A DNA stretch of 6,100 nucleotides from UMGS1370 sp046957575. Its GTDB lineage: Bacteria; Bacillota; Clostridia; Lachnospirales; Lachnospiraceae. The notes under the pieces are model-generated. The model was not told the origin of the DNA. It did not search any database and saw only the letters and a program-made list of their open reading frames with translations. Within the stretch, counting starts at the first letter, position 1, and every line of letters begins with the position of its first letter. The stretch lies in the NCBI GenBank assembly GCA_046957575.1, contig JBKUOG010000055.1, positions 1 to 6,100 of the forward strand, written 5' to 3'. A program made the position numbers and the translations under genes. Below, in pieces: positions 1 through 6,003 of this stretch.

Positions 1-4
1 TCAT

Positions 5-33
5 CTGAGCCTATTTTTTGACTCAGTTTTTTT
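5..33 (+). terminator. Weak candidate terminator at the window edge
   Basis: CTGAG (5-9) pairs with CTCAG (22-26), followed on the plus strand by seven Ts (27-33). The loop is large and the stem only 5 bp, so this would be a weak plus-strand terminator for a gene entering from the left. In minus-strand RNA the stem reaches 7 bp (one G-U pair), but the window ends 4 bases later, so a U tract for ending the serC transcript cannot be seen. Confidence 0.28.
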
Positions 34-60
34 CATAGATTACTTGACACTACCTGACCA

Positions 61-1146
61 TTATTTGCGATTTTTCTTTTCAAAATCTTCCATAAAGGTT
101 ACCAGCTTTTCTACGCCTGCCATTGGCATTGCATTGTAAATGCTGGCTCTCATGCCGCCTACGGTCCGGTGTCCTTTCAGGTTTTCAAGACCAGCGGCCT
201 TGGATTCTTTTACAAATAATGCGTCTAAGTCCGGATCTCCGGTTACAAACGGAACATTCATCAGGGAACGATCCTTCTTTTCCACTGTGCCCTTAAACAT
301 CTGGCTCTGATCTAAGAAGTCATACAGAAGTTTTGCCTTCTTTTCGTTATACTCCTTCATTGCAGACAGACCGCCTTTTCTCTTTAACCACTGGAATACC
401 TTGCCGCACATATAGATACCGTATGCCGGCGGCGTATTGTAAAGAGATTCTGCGTCTGCGTGGGTCTTATAGCGCAGCATAGTCGGCGTTCCAGGAAGAA
501 CGTCCTCTGTAATCATGTCTTCCCGGATGATGGCGATTACAACGCCTGCCGGCCCAACGTTTTTCTGGGCGCCGCCGTAAAGCATGGCGTATTTTTCTAC
601 CTCGACCGGTTCAGACAGGAAACAGGAGGAAACGTCTGCTACCAGTGGTTTCCCCTTGGTATTCGGGAGGGTTTTAAATTTCGTACCATAAATGGTATTG
701 TTTTCACAGATATACACGTAATCTGCATTTTCAGAGATCGGAAGGTCTGAGCAGTCCGGTATATAAGAAAATGTCTTATCCGCACTGGATGCCACTGCGT
801 TTGCCTGGCCATACAATTTGGCTTCTGCAAACGCTTTTTTCGCCCACTGGCCGGTAATGATATAGTCTGCCACTTTATTTTTCATAAAGTTCATGGGAAT
901 CATGGCAAACTGCTGGCTGGCGCCGCCCTGAAGGAACAGTACCTTGTAGTTGGACGGAATCCCCATCAGCTCTCTTAGGTCGGCTTCTGCAGTATGGATG
1001 ATCTCTTCAAACATTTTAGATCGGTGGCTCATCTCCATAACGGACATTCCGCATCCTCTGTAATCTAACATCTCATCTGCTGCTTCCTGCAGGACCTCTT
1101 CCGGCAGAACTGCCGGTCCGGCTGAAAAGTTATATACTCTGCTCAT
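61..1146 (-). CDS. serC: Phosphoserine aminotransferase
   Basis: SerC is a cytosolic PLP enzyme that converts 3-phosphohydroxypyruvate plus glutamate to O-phosphoserine plus 2-oxoglutarate, the second step of serine synthesis; the family also acts on the vitamin B6 intermediate in some bacteria. The 361-residue protein has the usual full length. It opens with YNFSAGPAVLPEEVL (5-19). QGGASQQF (73-80) is the cofactor-phosphate loop, Trp101 is the expected ring-stacking residue, and ENNTIYGT (148-155) and VADVSS (169-174, Asp171) follow. Lys195 in GGAQKNVGPAG is the Schiff-base lysine. NTPP (237-240) and HRTVGGMRASIYNAMP (326-341) form the substrate phosphate/carboxylate site. No key residue is missing. 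The ATG at 1146 has an AGGAGG 8 nt upstream. It is the last gene of the visible operon, 68 nt after ilvB. In related bacteria serA often follows serC, but the window ends too soon to see it. Confidence 0.96.
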   Translation of the reverse strand: MSRVYNFSAGPAVLPEEVLQEAADEMLDYRGCGMSVMEMSHRSKMFEEIIHTAEADLRELMGIPSNYKVLFLQGGASQQFAMIPMNFMKNKVADYIITGQWAKKAFAEAKLYGQANAVASSADKTFSYIPDCSDLPISENADYVYICENNTIYGTKFKTLPNTKGKPLVADVSSCFLSEPVEVEKYAMLYGGAQKNVGPAGVVIAIIREDMITEDVLPGTPTMLRYKTHADAESLYNTPPAYGIYMCGKVFQWLKRKGGLSAMKEYNEKKAKLLYDFLDQSQMFKGTVEKKDRSLMNVPFVTGDPDLDALFVKESKAAGLENLKGHRTVGGMRASIYNAMPMAGVEKLVTFMEDFEKKNRK

Positions 1147-1154
1147 ACCTTTTT

Positions 1155-1160
1155 CCTCCT
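1155..1160 (-). promoter_or_regulatory. Ribosome binding site of serC
   Basis: A perfect AGGAGG lies 8 nt before the serC ATG at 1146, in a purine-rich run. It sits in the 68-nt ilvB-serC gap (1147-1214), the longest gap in the operon. The rest of the gap holds no convincing promoter or terminator: only a 3-bp GC stem (CCC-TGAC-GGG) with a short T run just after ilvB, and an 8-codon ATG...TAA frame without a ribosome binding site. Confidence 0.85.
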
Positions 1161-1214
1161 CTTTCTTTTCCTTTTTATTTTGCCTTAAGCTTTTTCATAA
1201 ACCCCGTCAGGGAA

Positions 1215-2897
1215 TTACTCGATCTTTAAATCTACGTCGTCAAATGCATCTGAAATCGGCGCTCCCGGCGATACCATTGGAAATACCTTGTCGTCGCATG
1301 GAATCTGGCAGTCGATGACAACCGGAATATTTAAGGCGATTGCCTCCCGAAATACCGGTTCAAAATCCTCTTTTTTCTCTACCCGGTAAGCTTTTGCTCC
1401 CATGGCCTCCGCCAGTTTTACAAAATCCACTGTATCATTTAATACTGTATGTGAATACCGTTTTCCATAGAACAGGTTCTGCCACTGGCGAACCATACCC
1501 AGCACGTGATTGTTCATAATAACTTCAATAAACGGAATATTGTAGCGGGTTGCTGTGGCCAGCTCGTTCATGTTCATACGGAAACAGCCGTCTCCTGCAA
1601 TATTGACTACCAGCTTGTCCTTACATCCCATCTTGGCTCCCAGCGCTGCGCCCAGGCCGTAGCCCATGGTGCCAAGTCCTCCTGACGTAAGCAGGGTTCT
1701 GGGCTTTTTGTACTTATAATACTGAGCCGCCCACATCTGGTTCTGTCCTACTTCTGTTGTAATAATGGCATCACCGTCTGTGATTTCATAAATCTTTTCC
1801 ATAATAAACGGTCCGGTCAGCTGGCTCTTATCGTAACGTAATGGATACATATCCTTTAACCGCTCAATGTGCATGATCCATTCGTCATGGTTCATAGGAT
1901 CCAAACGGGCATTGAGTTTTCTCAATACCACTTTGGCGTCTCCGATCACGCTGGCATAAGTCTGGATGTTTTTATTGATTTCCGCCGCGTCCACGTCAAT
2001 CTGAAGGATTTTCGCATTTTTTGCAAATTTGGAAGCATTTCCGATTACACGGTCACTAAATCTTGCTCCCACTACAATCAAAAGGTCGCATTCGGTAAAT
2101 CCAAAGTTGGACGTCTTGGTTCCATGCATCCCAACCATACCGGTATACAGTGGGTCAGTACCGTCAAAGGCGCCTTTTCCCATCAGGCTGTCTGCCACCG
2201 GCGCCTGAATCTTGTAAGCAAATGCCTTTAATTCATCAGCCGCATTGGAGATAACCGCGCCGCCGCCTGCAAAGATAAACGGCTTCTGGCTGTTGCGGAT
2301 CAATTCCAGGGCTTTCTCTATATCTTCTTCTGTAATGGTGTCTGTCTGAGGGCCGACTTCTTCCGGCGCCTGATACTCATAATCATACTCGGCGGCAGTT
2401 ACGTCCTTGGTAATGTCGATTAATACCGGTCCTGGCCGTCCGGAACGGGCAATGGTAAAGGCTCTGCGGATGGTGGCAGCCAGCTTGGTTACGTCTTTTA
2501 CAATAAAGTTGTATTTGGTAATCGGCATAGTAACGCCGGCAATATCAATTTCCTGAAAGCTGTCTTTTCCCAGCAGGCTTACTCCCACGTTGCAGGTAAT
2601 GGCCACAACCGGAATCGAATCCATCTGGGCAGTTGCAATACCAGTAACCAGGTTGGTCGCTCCCGGACCTGAGGTTGCCAGGCAGACTCCTACTTTTCCA
2701 GTTGCCCTGGCATAGCCGTCAGCCGCATGGGAAGCGCCCTGTTCATGGGAAGTAAGGATGTGGGTAATTTCATCCTGGTGTCTATATAACGCATCATAAA
2801 TATTTAAAATGGCTCCGCCTGGATAACCAAACACCGTATCCACGCCCTGCTCTTTTAAACACTCGATTACAATCTCTGCACCTGTCATTTTACTCAT
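1215..2897 (-). CDS. ilvB: Acetohydroxyacid synthase, large (catalytic) subunit
   Basis: This ThDP/FAD enzyme condenses two pyruvates to 2-acetolactate (valine/leucine) or pyruvate with 2-oxobutyrate to 2-aceto-2-hydroxybutyrate (isoleucine). The 560-residue protein is of normal length. The N-terminal ThDP domain carries FGYPGGAIL (23-31) and the catalytic Glu52 in SHEQGA. The middle FAD domain has GMHGT (256-260) and GARFSDRV (277-284, Arg279). The C-terminal ThDP domain has TSGGLGTMGYG (404-414) and GDG...NN (435-463). RQWQNLFY (470-477) supplies Trp472, the residue that favours 2-oxobutyrate and marks anabolic AHAS rather than catabolic AlsS. The loop usually reading TGQV is TCNV here (101-104). 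The frame stays open to 3062, but the ATG at 2897 is chosen because AAGGAA precedes it by 9 nt, MSKMTGAEIV is a typical family start, and longer versions would run into ilvD. No ilvN/ilvH regulatory-subunit gene is adjacent. Confidence 0.96.
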   Translation of the reverse strand: MSKMTGAEIVIECLKEQGVDTVFGYPGGAILNIYDALYRHQDEITHILTSHEQGASHAADGYARATGKVGVCLATSGPGATNLVTGIATAQMDSIPVVAITCNVGVSLLGKDSFQEIDIAGVTMPITKYNFIVKDVTKLAATIRRAFTIARSGRPGPVLIDITKDVTAAEYDYEYQAPEEVGPQTDTITEEDIEKALELIRNSQKPFIFAGGGAVISNAADELKAFAYKIQAPVADSLMGKGAFDGTDPLYTGMVGMHGTKTSNFGFTECDLLIVVGARFSDRVIGNASKFAKNAKILQIDVDAAEINKNIQTYASVIGDAKVVLRKLNARLDPMNHDEWIMHIERLKDMYPLRYDKSQLTGPFIMEKIYEITDGDAIITTEVGQNQMWAAQYYKYKKPRTLLTSGGLGTMGYGLGAALGAKMGCKDKLVVNIAGDGCFRMNMNELATATRYNIPFIEVIMNNHVLGMVRQWQNLFYGKRYSHTVLNDTVDFVKLAEAMGAKAYRVEKKEDFEPVFREAIALNIPVVIDCQIPCDDKVFPMVSPGAPISDAFDDVDLKIE

Positions 2898-2906
2898 TGG
2901 CTGGGG

Positions 2907-2912
2907 TTCCTT
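2907..2912 (-). promoter_or_regulatory. Ribosome binding site fixing the ilvB start
   Basis: AAGGAA lies 9 nt before the ATG at 2897, within the 22-nt gap after the ilvD stop. It supports the 560-residue form of IlvB over an upstream in-frame ATG at 3062, which lies inside ilvD and would add 55 residues of non-family sequence. Confidence 0.75.
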
Positions 2913-2919
2913 TCTTCTC

Positions 2920-4584
2920 TTATTTTGACTGCAGTACCGCTCCTTTATCTGCTGAAGTAACCAGACTTGCGTAACGTGCCAGATAACCAGTTGTAACTTT
3001 TGCTTCTCTCGGCTGCCAGTTTGCTCTTCTTGCTTCCAGCTCTTCTTCGGATACCATGACATTCAGCTGGTGATTATCAATATCAATGGAAATGATGTCG
3101 CCTTCCTGAACCAGGGCAATCGGGCCGCCTACTGCTGCTTCCGGAGAAACATGGCCGATGGATGCGCCTCTGGATGCGCCGGAGAAACGCCCGTCTGTAA
3201 TCAGGGCAACGGTGGAACCCAGTCCCATTCCGGCAATGGCAGAAGTAGGATTTAACATTTCTCTCATACCTGGTCCGCCCTTTGGTCCCTCATAACGGAT
3301 GACTACTACGTCGCCTGCCACAATCTTTCCGCCCTTGATTGCTGCGATGGCGTCTTCTTCACATTCAAATACCCTTGCAGGTCCTTCATGCTTTAACATC
3401 TCAGGAGCCACAGCGGATCTCTTTACGACGCAGGAATCCGGCGCTAAGTTGCCTCTTAAAATTGCAATGCCGCCAGTCTTGCTGTATGGGTTTTCCACAG
3501 GGCGGATGACTTCCGGATTTAAGTTTACACAATTTTTGATGTTCTCCCCAACCGTCTTTCCGGTAACGGTCATGCAGTCCAGATTCAGCAGTCCAAGCTT
3601 GCTGATCTCGTGCATCACTGCGTAAATGCCGCCTGCCTCGTTTAAATCTTCCATATAAGTAGGGCCTGCAGGAGCCAGATGACACAGGTTCGGGGTCTTT
3701 GCACTGATTTCATTGGCAATATCTACGTTTAAGTCCACACCTGCTTCGTGGGCAATGGCTGGAAGATGGAGCATACTGTTGGTGGAGCAGCCCAGAGCCA
3801 TATCCATAGTCAGGGCATTCCGGAATGCCGCCTCTGTCATAATGTCTCTTGGACGGATGTTCTGGCGGTACATCTCCATAACGGCCATACCAGCGTGCTT
3901 TGCCAGCTTAATTCTCTCAGAGTATACTGCCGGAATGGTACCGTTTCCGCGAAGTCCCATTCCCAGAACTTCGGTCAGACAGTTCATGCTGTTGGCTGTG
4001 TACATACCGGAACAGGAACCGCAAGTCGGACATACCTTTTCTTCAAATTCCCTTACATCGTCTTCGGTCATAGTGCCTGCTGCATAGGAGCCCACTGCCT
4101 CAAACATACTGGAAAGACTGCGCTTCTGGCCTTTTACATGACCAGCTAACATCGGGCCTCCGCTGACAAATACTGTCGGGATATTCACTCTGGCTGCTGC
4201 CATTAAAAGTCCAGGTACATTTTTATCACAGTTTGGAACCATAACCAGAGCGTCAAACTGGTGGGCAAGAGCCATGCACTCGGTAGAATCTGCAATCAAA
4301 TCTCTGGTAACCAGGGAATACTTCATTCCTACGTGTCCCATAGCGATTCCATCACAGACTGCAATCGCCGGGAACACAACCGGGGTGCCGCCTGCCATGG
4401 CAACGCCCAGCTTAACAGCTTCCACAATCTTATCCAGATTCATATGTCCTGGAACAATCTCGTTATAAGAACTTACAATTCCAACTAACGGCTTTTTTAA
4501 CTCCTCCTGGGTCATTCCCAGCGCATTAAATAACGAACGGTGGGGCGCCTGCTGCATCCCTGCCTTTACTGCATCACTTTTCAT
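2920..4584 (-). CDS. ilvD: Dihydroxy-acid dehydratase, probable [4Fe-4S] type
   Basis: IlvD dehydrates 2,3-dihydroxy-isovalerate and 2,3-dihydroxy-3-methylvalerate to the 2-oxo acids that precede valine/leucine and isoleucine. The 554-residue protein is complete and of the shorter family class (E. coli IlvD is about 616). AVCDGIAMGH (75-84) gives the metal ligand Asp78. NCDKNVPG (118-125) contains cluster ligand Cys119, metal ligand Asp120 and Lys121, which is carbamylated in characterised relatives. CPTCGSCSGMYTANSMNCL (185-203) provides cluster ligand Cys188. YEGPKGGPGMREML (431-444) provides Glu442, and GRFSGASRG (465-473) the catalytic Ser468. At 44-47 the sequence is VPGH, as in E. coli, where plant and mycobacterial [2Fe-2S] enzymes carry an extra Cys (PCN); this suggests an oxygen-sensitive [4Fe-4S] cluster. 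The ATG lies 2 nt after the leuB stop behind a perfect AGGAGG, which suggests translational coupling. Confidence 0.97.
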   Translation of the reverse strand: MKSDAVKAGMQQAPHRSLFNALGMTQEELKKPLVGIVSSYNEIVPGHMNLDKIVEAVKLGVAMAGGTPVVFPAIAVCDGIAMGHVGMKYSLVTRDLIADSTECMALAHQFDALVMVPNCDKNVPGLLMAAARVNIPTVFVSGGPMLAGHVKGQKRSLSSMFEAVGSYAAGTMTEDDVREFEEKVCPTCGSCSGMYTANSMNCLTEVLGMGLRGNGTIPAVYSERIKLAKHAGMAVMEMYRQNIRPRDIMTEAAFRNALTMDMALGCSTNSMLHLPAIAHEAGVDLNVDIANEISAKTPNLCHLAPAGPTYMEDLNEAGGIYAVMHEISKLGLLNLDCMTVTGKTVGENIKNCVNLNPEVIRPVENPYSKTGGIAILRGNLAPDSCVVKRSAVAPEMLKHEGPARVFECEEDAIAAIKGGKIVAGDVVVIRYEGPKGGPGMREMLNPTSAIAGMGLGSTVALITDGRFSGASRGASIGHVSPEAAVGGPIALVQEGDIISIDIDNHQLNVMVSEEELEARRANWQPREAKVTTGYLARYASLVTSADKGAVLQSK

Positions 4585-4586
4585 AA

Positions 4587-5678
4587 TTACTGCCTCCTTA
4601 TTTTATCTGCAATCAGTGTGCCCATCTGGACAGTGCCGACTTTTTTGCATCCTTCCGCCATAATATCTGCTGTACGGAATCCTTCTTTTAATATCTCTTC
4701 TACTGCCGCCTCTACCGCTGCCGCCTCTTTGTCCAAATCAAAGGAATAACGAAGCATCATGGCTGCGGAAAGAATGGTTGCGATTGGATTTGCAATGTCT
4801 TTTCCGGCAATATCCGGCGCTGAACCATGGCTCGGCTCATACATACCGAATTTTCCTTCATTTAAGCTGGCGGAAGACAGCATTCCAATAGATCCGGTAA
4901 TCATACTGGCTTCGTCAGAAAGAATATCTCCAAACATATTTTCCGTAAGAACCACATCAAACTGTCCCGGATTCATGACTAACTGCATGGCACAGTTGTC
5001 AACCAGCATATGGGTAACCGTTACTTCCGGATAGTCCTTTGCTACTTCTTCGACTACTTTTCTCCAAAGTCTGGAAGAATCCAGTACATTGGCCTTATCT
5101 ACGCTGATTATCTGCTTCCGGCGCTTCATGGCAATCTCAAAAGCCTTAACTGCAATCCGACGGATCTCGTTTTCGTTATAGGTCAGCGTATCGACTGCTG
5201 TCATCACTCCGTCTACTTCTTTTGTATACCGTTCTCCGAAATACAATCCGCCAGTCAGCTCCCTCATAATGACCATATCAAATCCATCGCCGATGATTTC
5301 TTTTTTCAATGGGCAGGCGTCTGCCAGTTCCTTATATAAGTAAGCCGGACGAATATTGGCAAATAAGTTTAACCCTTTGCGGATTGCTAAAAGTCCTGCC
5401 TCCGGCCGCAGATTTGGAGCCACGTCATACCATCTGGAATTGCCTACATTTCCTCCGACTGCTCCCAGAAGTACCGCGTCGCTTTCTTTCGCTGTCTGGA
5501 GAGCTTCTTCGGTCAGCGGCACACCGTATGCGTCTATGGAACATCCACCCATTAAGACCTCTGTATAATGAAAGGTATGGCCGTAAACCTCTCCGACCTT
5601 ATCTAATACTTTCTTTGCTTCCCGCACAATTTCCGGTCCGATTCCATCGCCTGGAATCAATGTAATCTTACCATCCAT
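4587..5678 (-). CDS. leuB: 3-Isopropylmalate dehydrogenase
   Basis: LeuB oxidises and decarboxylates (2R,3S)-3-isopropylmalate with NAD+ to 4-methyl-2-oxopentanoate in leucine synthesis; it is cytosolic and usually a homodimer. The 363-residue protein is complete. ITLIPGDGIGPEI (5-17) is the hallmark start, and LLGAVGG is at 70-76. Substrate residues are Arg100 (AIRKG), Arg110 (FANIRP), Arg139 and Tyr146 (MRELTGGLYFGER), Lys195 (VDKANVL) and Asp227. Metal ligands are Asp251 and Asp255 in NMFGDILSDE. HGSAPDIAGKDIANP (284-298), with Asp289, matches the NAD-specific form rather than the isocitrate dehydrogenase type. The frame extends to an ATG at 5747, but that codon lies in the spacer of the predicted promoter and has no ribosome binding site. 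The ATG at 5678 has GGGAGGAG 8 nt upstream and starts the family-like MDGKITLIPG. It is the first gene of the visible operon. Confidence 0.97.
   Translation of the reverse strand: MDGKITLIPGDGIGPEIVREAKKVLDKVGEVYGHTFHYTEVLMGGCSIDAYGVPLTEEALQTAKESDAVLLGAVGGNVGNSRWYDVAPNLRPEAGLLAIRKGLNLFANIRPAYLYKELADACPLKKEIIGDGFDMVIMRELTGGLYFGERYTKEVDGVMTAVDTLTYNENEIRRIAVKAFEIAMKRRKQIISVDKANVLDSSRLWRKVVEEVAKDYPEVTVTHMLVDNCAMQLVMNPGQFDVVLTENMFGDILSDEASMITGSIGMLSSASLNEGKFGMYEPSHGSAPDIAGKDIANPIATILSAAMMLRYSFDLDKEAAAVEAAVEEILKEGFRTADIMAEGCKKVGTVQMGTLIADKIRRQ
4593..4598 (-). promoter_or_regulatory. Ribosome binding site of ilvD, embedded in leuB
   Basis: A perfect AGGAGG lies 8 nt before the ilvD ATG at 4584. It falls entirely inside the end of leuB, where it forms two consecutive AGG arginine codons (residues 361-362, final residues Arg-Arg-Gln). 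Ribosomes finishing leuB will clear this site, a usual arrangement for coupled translation. Confidence 0.88.
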
Positions 5679-5686
5679 ACTCTGCT

Positions 5687-5694
5687 CTCCTCCC
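5687..5694 (-). promoter_or_regulatory. Ribosome binding site fixing the leuB start
   Basis: GGGAGGAG lies 8 nt before the ATG at 5678. This choice removes 23 residues from the longest open frame, whose first ATG (5747) has only an AT-rich, non-Shine-Dalgarno sequence before it. Confidence 0.88.
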
Positions 5695-5735
5695 GTCTGT
5701 CTCCATAAATTCATCTCTAAGATGTGTTTTTTCTC

Positions 5736-5764
5736 ATAATACCGCATTTACCCGTTAGTTGCAA
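5736..5764 (-). promoter_or_regulatory. Predicted sigma-A promoter of the leuB-ilvD-ilvB-serC operon
   Basis: The -35 TTGCAA (5764-5759; 4 of 6 matches to TTGACA) and the -10 TATTAT (5741-5736; 5 of 6 matches to TATAAT) are separated by exactly 17 bp. Initiation would be expected near 5728-5730, giving a 5' leader of about 50 nt before the leuB ATG. That is too short for a T-box or attenuator. The promoter follows an upstream terminator and is correctly placed for the first gene. The prediction rests on consensus and position only. Confidence 0.62.
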
Positions 5765-5767
5765 CTA
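5756..5767. promoter_or_regulatory. Perfect 12-bp palindrome on the -35: candidate operator
   Basis: TAGTTGCAACTA is its own reverse complement over all 12 bases, and the predicted -35 hexamer TTGCAA occupies its centre. A dimeric helix-turn-helix repressor bound here would block RNA polymerase. Size and style resemble MarR-family operators (general family knowledge), but no regulator gene is in the window and the binding protein is unknown. It does not match the T-box, and it is not a CodY box. Confidence 0.5.
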
Positions 5768-5792
5768 TTCTATCGGGATTTCTTGGGGCTGC

Positions 5793-5801
5793 ACTATAGC
5801 A
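5793..5801 (-). promoter_or_regulatory. Possible second, extended -10 promoter
   Basis: TGCTATAGT fits an extended -10 (TG, one base, then TATAGT with 5 of 6 matches). The hexamer 17 bp upstream (TTATAA, 5821-5816) is a poor -35. If active, transcription would start near 5786, and the palindrome at 5756-5767 would lie just downstream of the start, still in a repressing position. This is weak evidence; chance is likely in such AT-rich DNA. Confidence 0.22.
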
Positions 5802-5830
5802 ATTTGGAATCTTTTTTATAAATTGGGGTT

Positions 5831-5845
5831 ATGGTTCTGAGAATT
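5831..5845 (-). promoter_or_regulatory. CodY-box-like sequence
   Basis: AATTCTCAGAACCAT matches the Gram-positive CodY consensus AATTTTCWGAAAATT at 11 of 15 positions; the left half is nearly perfect and the right half degraded. CodY represses branched-chain amino acid operons in many Firmicutes when isoleucine and GTP are high, so the location makes sense biologically. The site is about 67 bp upstream of the predicted -35, farther than ideal for direct repression, and the region is AT-rich. Low confidence. Confidence 0.22.
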
Positions 5846-5952
5846 CTGCTGATTAAAAAAGAATCTCTCAAGCGACATCAATCTACTCCGCCTCTGGCAT
5901 TGGCTCACTTAGAAAGTTTTACCAGCTTAGTAAACAATCCCTCTTTAGAGTT

Positions 5953-5978
5953 GCGTTCCTTGCGGAACGTTTTTATTT
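5953..5978 (+). terminator. Hairpin CGTTCC/GGAACG with plus-strand T run
   Basis: CGTTCC (5954-5959) and GGAACG (5964-5969) pair perfectly around a 4-nt loop and are followed on the plus strand by TTTTTATTT (5970-5978), the form of a short intrinsic terminator. No plus-strand gene or clear promoter precedes it. Read on the minus strand, the loop is GCAA, a stable GNRA tetraloop, so the hairpin may instead be part of a minus-strand structured RNA. The structure is certain; its role and strand are not. Confidence 0.4.
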
Positions 5979-5999
5979 CATAGGGAGCAATTTCCTATG
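5979..5999. repeat. Hairpin CATAGG/CCTATG
   Basis: CATAGG (5979-5984) pairs with CCTATG (5994-5999). As plus-strand RNA the stem can extend to 9 bp through two G-U pairs and one A-U pair, leaving a CAA loop. On the minus strand two of those positions become C-A mismatches. It sits directly beside the hairpin at 5953-5978. The function is unknown. Confidence 0.4.
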
Positions 6000-6003
6000 C
6001 AAT

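Noticed and set aside
1..36. Eleven-codon minus-strand frame after serC
   Set aside because: No good ribosome binding site, and it ends at the window edge; not distinguishable from chance.
44..49. Perfect TTGACA on the plus strand near the left edge
   Set aside because: There is no -10-like hexamer at 16-18 bp spacing; the downstream DNA is the antisense of serC.
460..830. Open frames on both strands inside serC
   Set aside because: Shadows of the serC reading frame; no ribosome binding site and no family motifs.
1175..1198. Eight-codon frame (Met-Lys-Lys-Leu-Lys-Ala-Lys) between ilvB and serC
   Set aside because: No ribosome binding site and very short; expected by chance in A-rich DNA.
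2898..3062. 55-residue N-terminal extension of IlvB overlapping ilvD
   Set aside because: The extra sequence is the out-of-frame 3' end of ilvD and bears no AHAS resemblance; a good start with an SD exists at 2897.
3070..4488. Several plus-strand open frames, and one minus-strand alternative frame, inside ilvD
   Set aside because: They overlap a fully conserved IlvD coding sequence, encode compositionally odd peptides and lack start signals.
5679..5747. N-terminal extension of LeuB from the ATG at 5747
   Set aside because: The ATG lies inside the spacer of the predicted promoter, has no ribosome binding site, and the 23 extra residues are not LeuB-like; the ATG at 5678 has GGGAGGAG at 8 nt.
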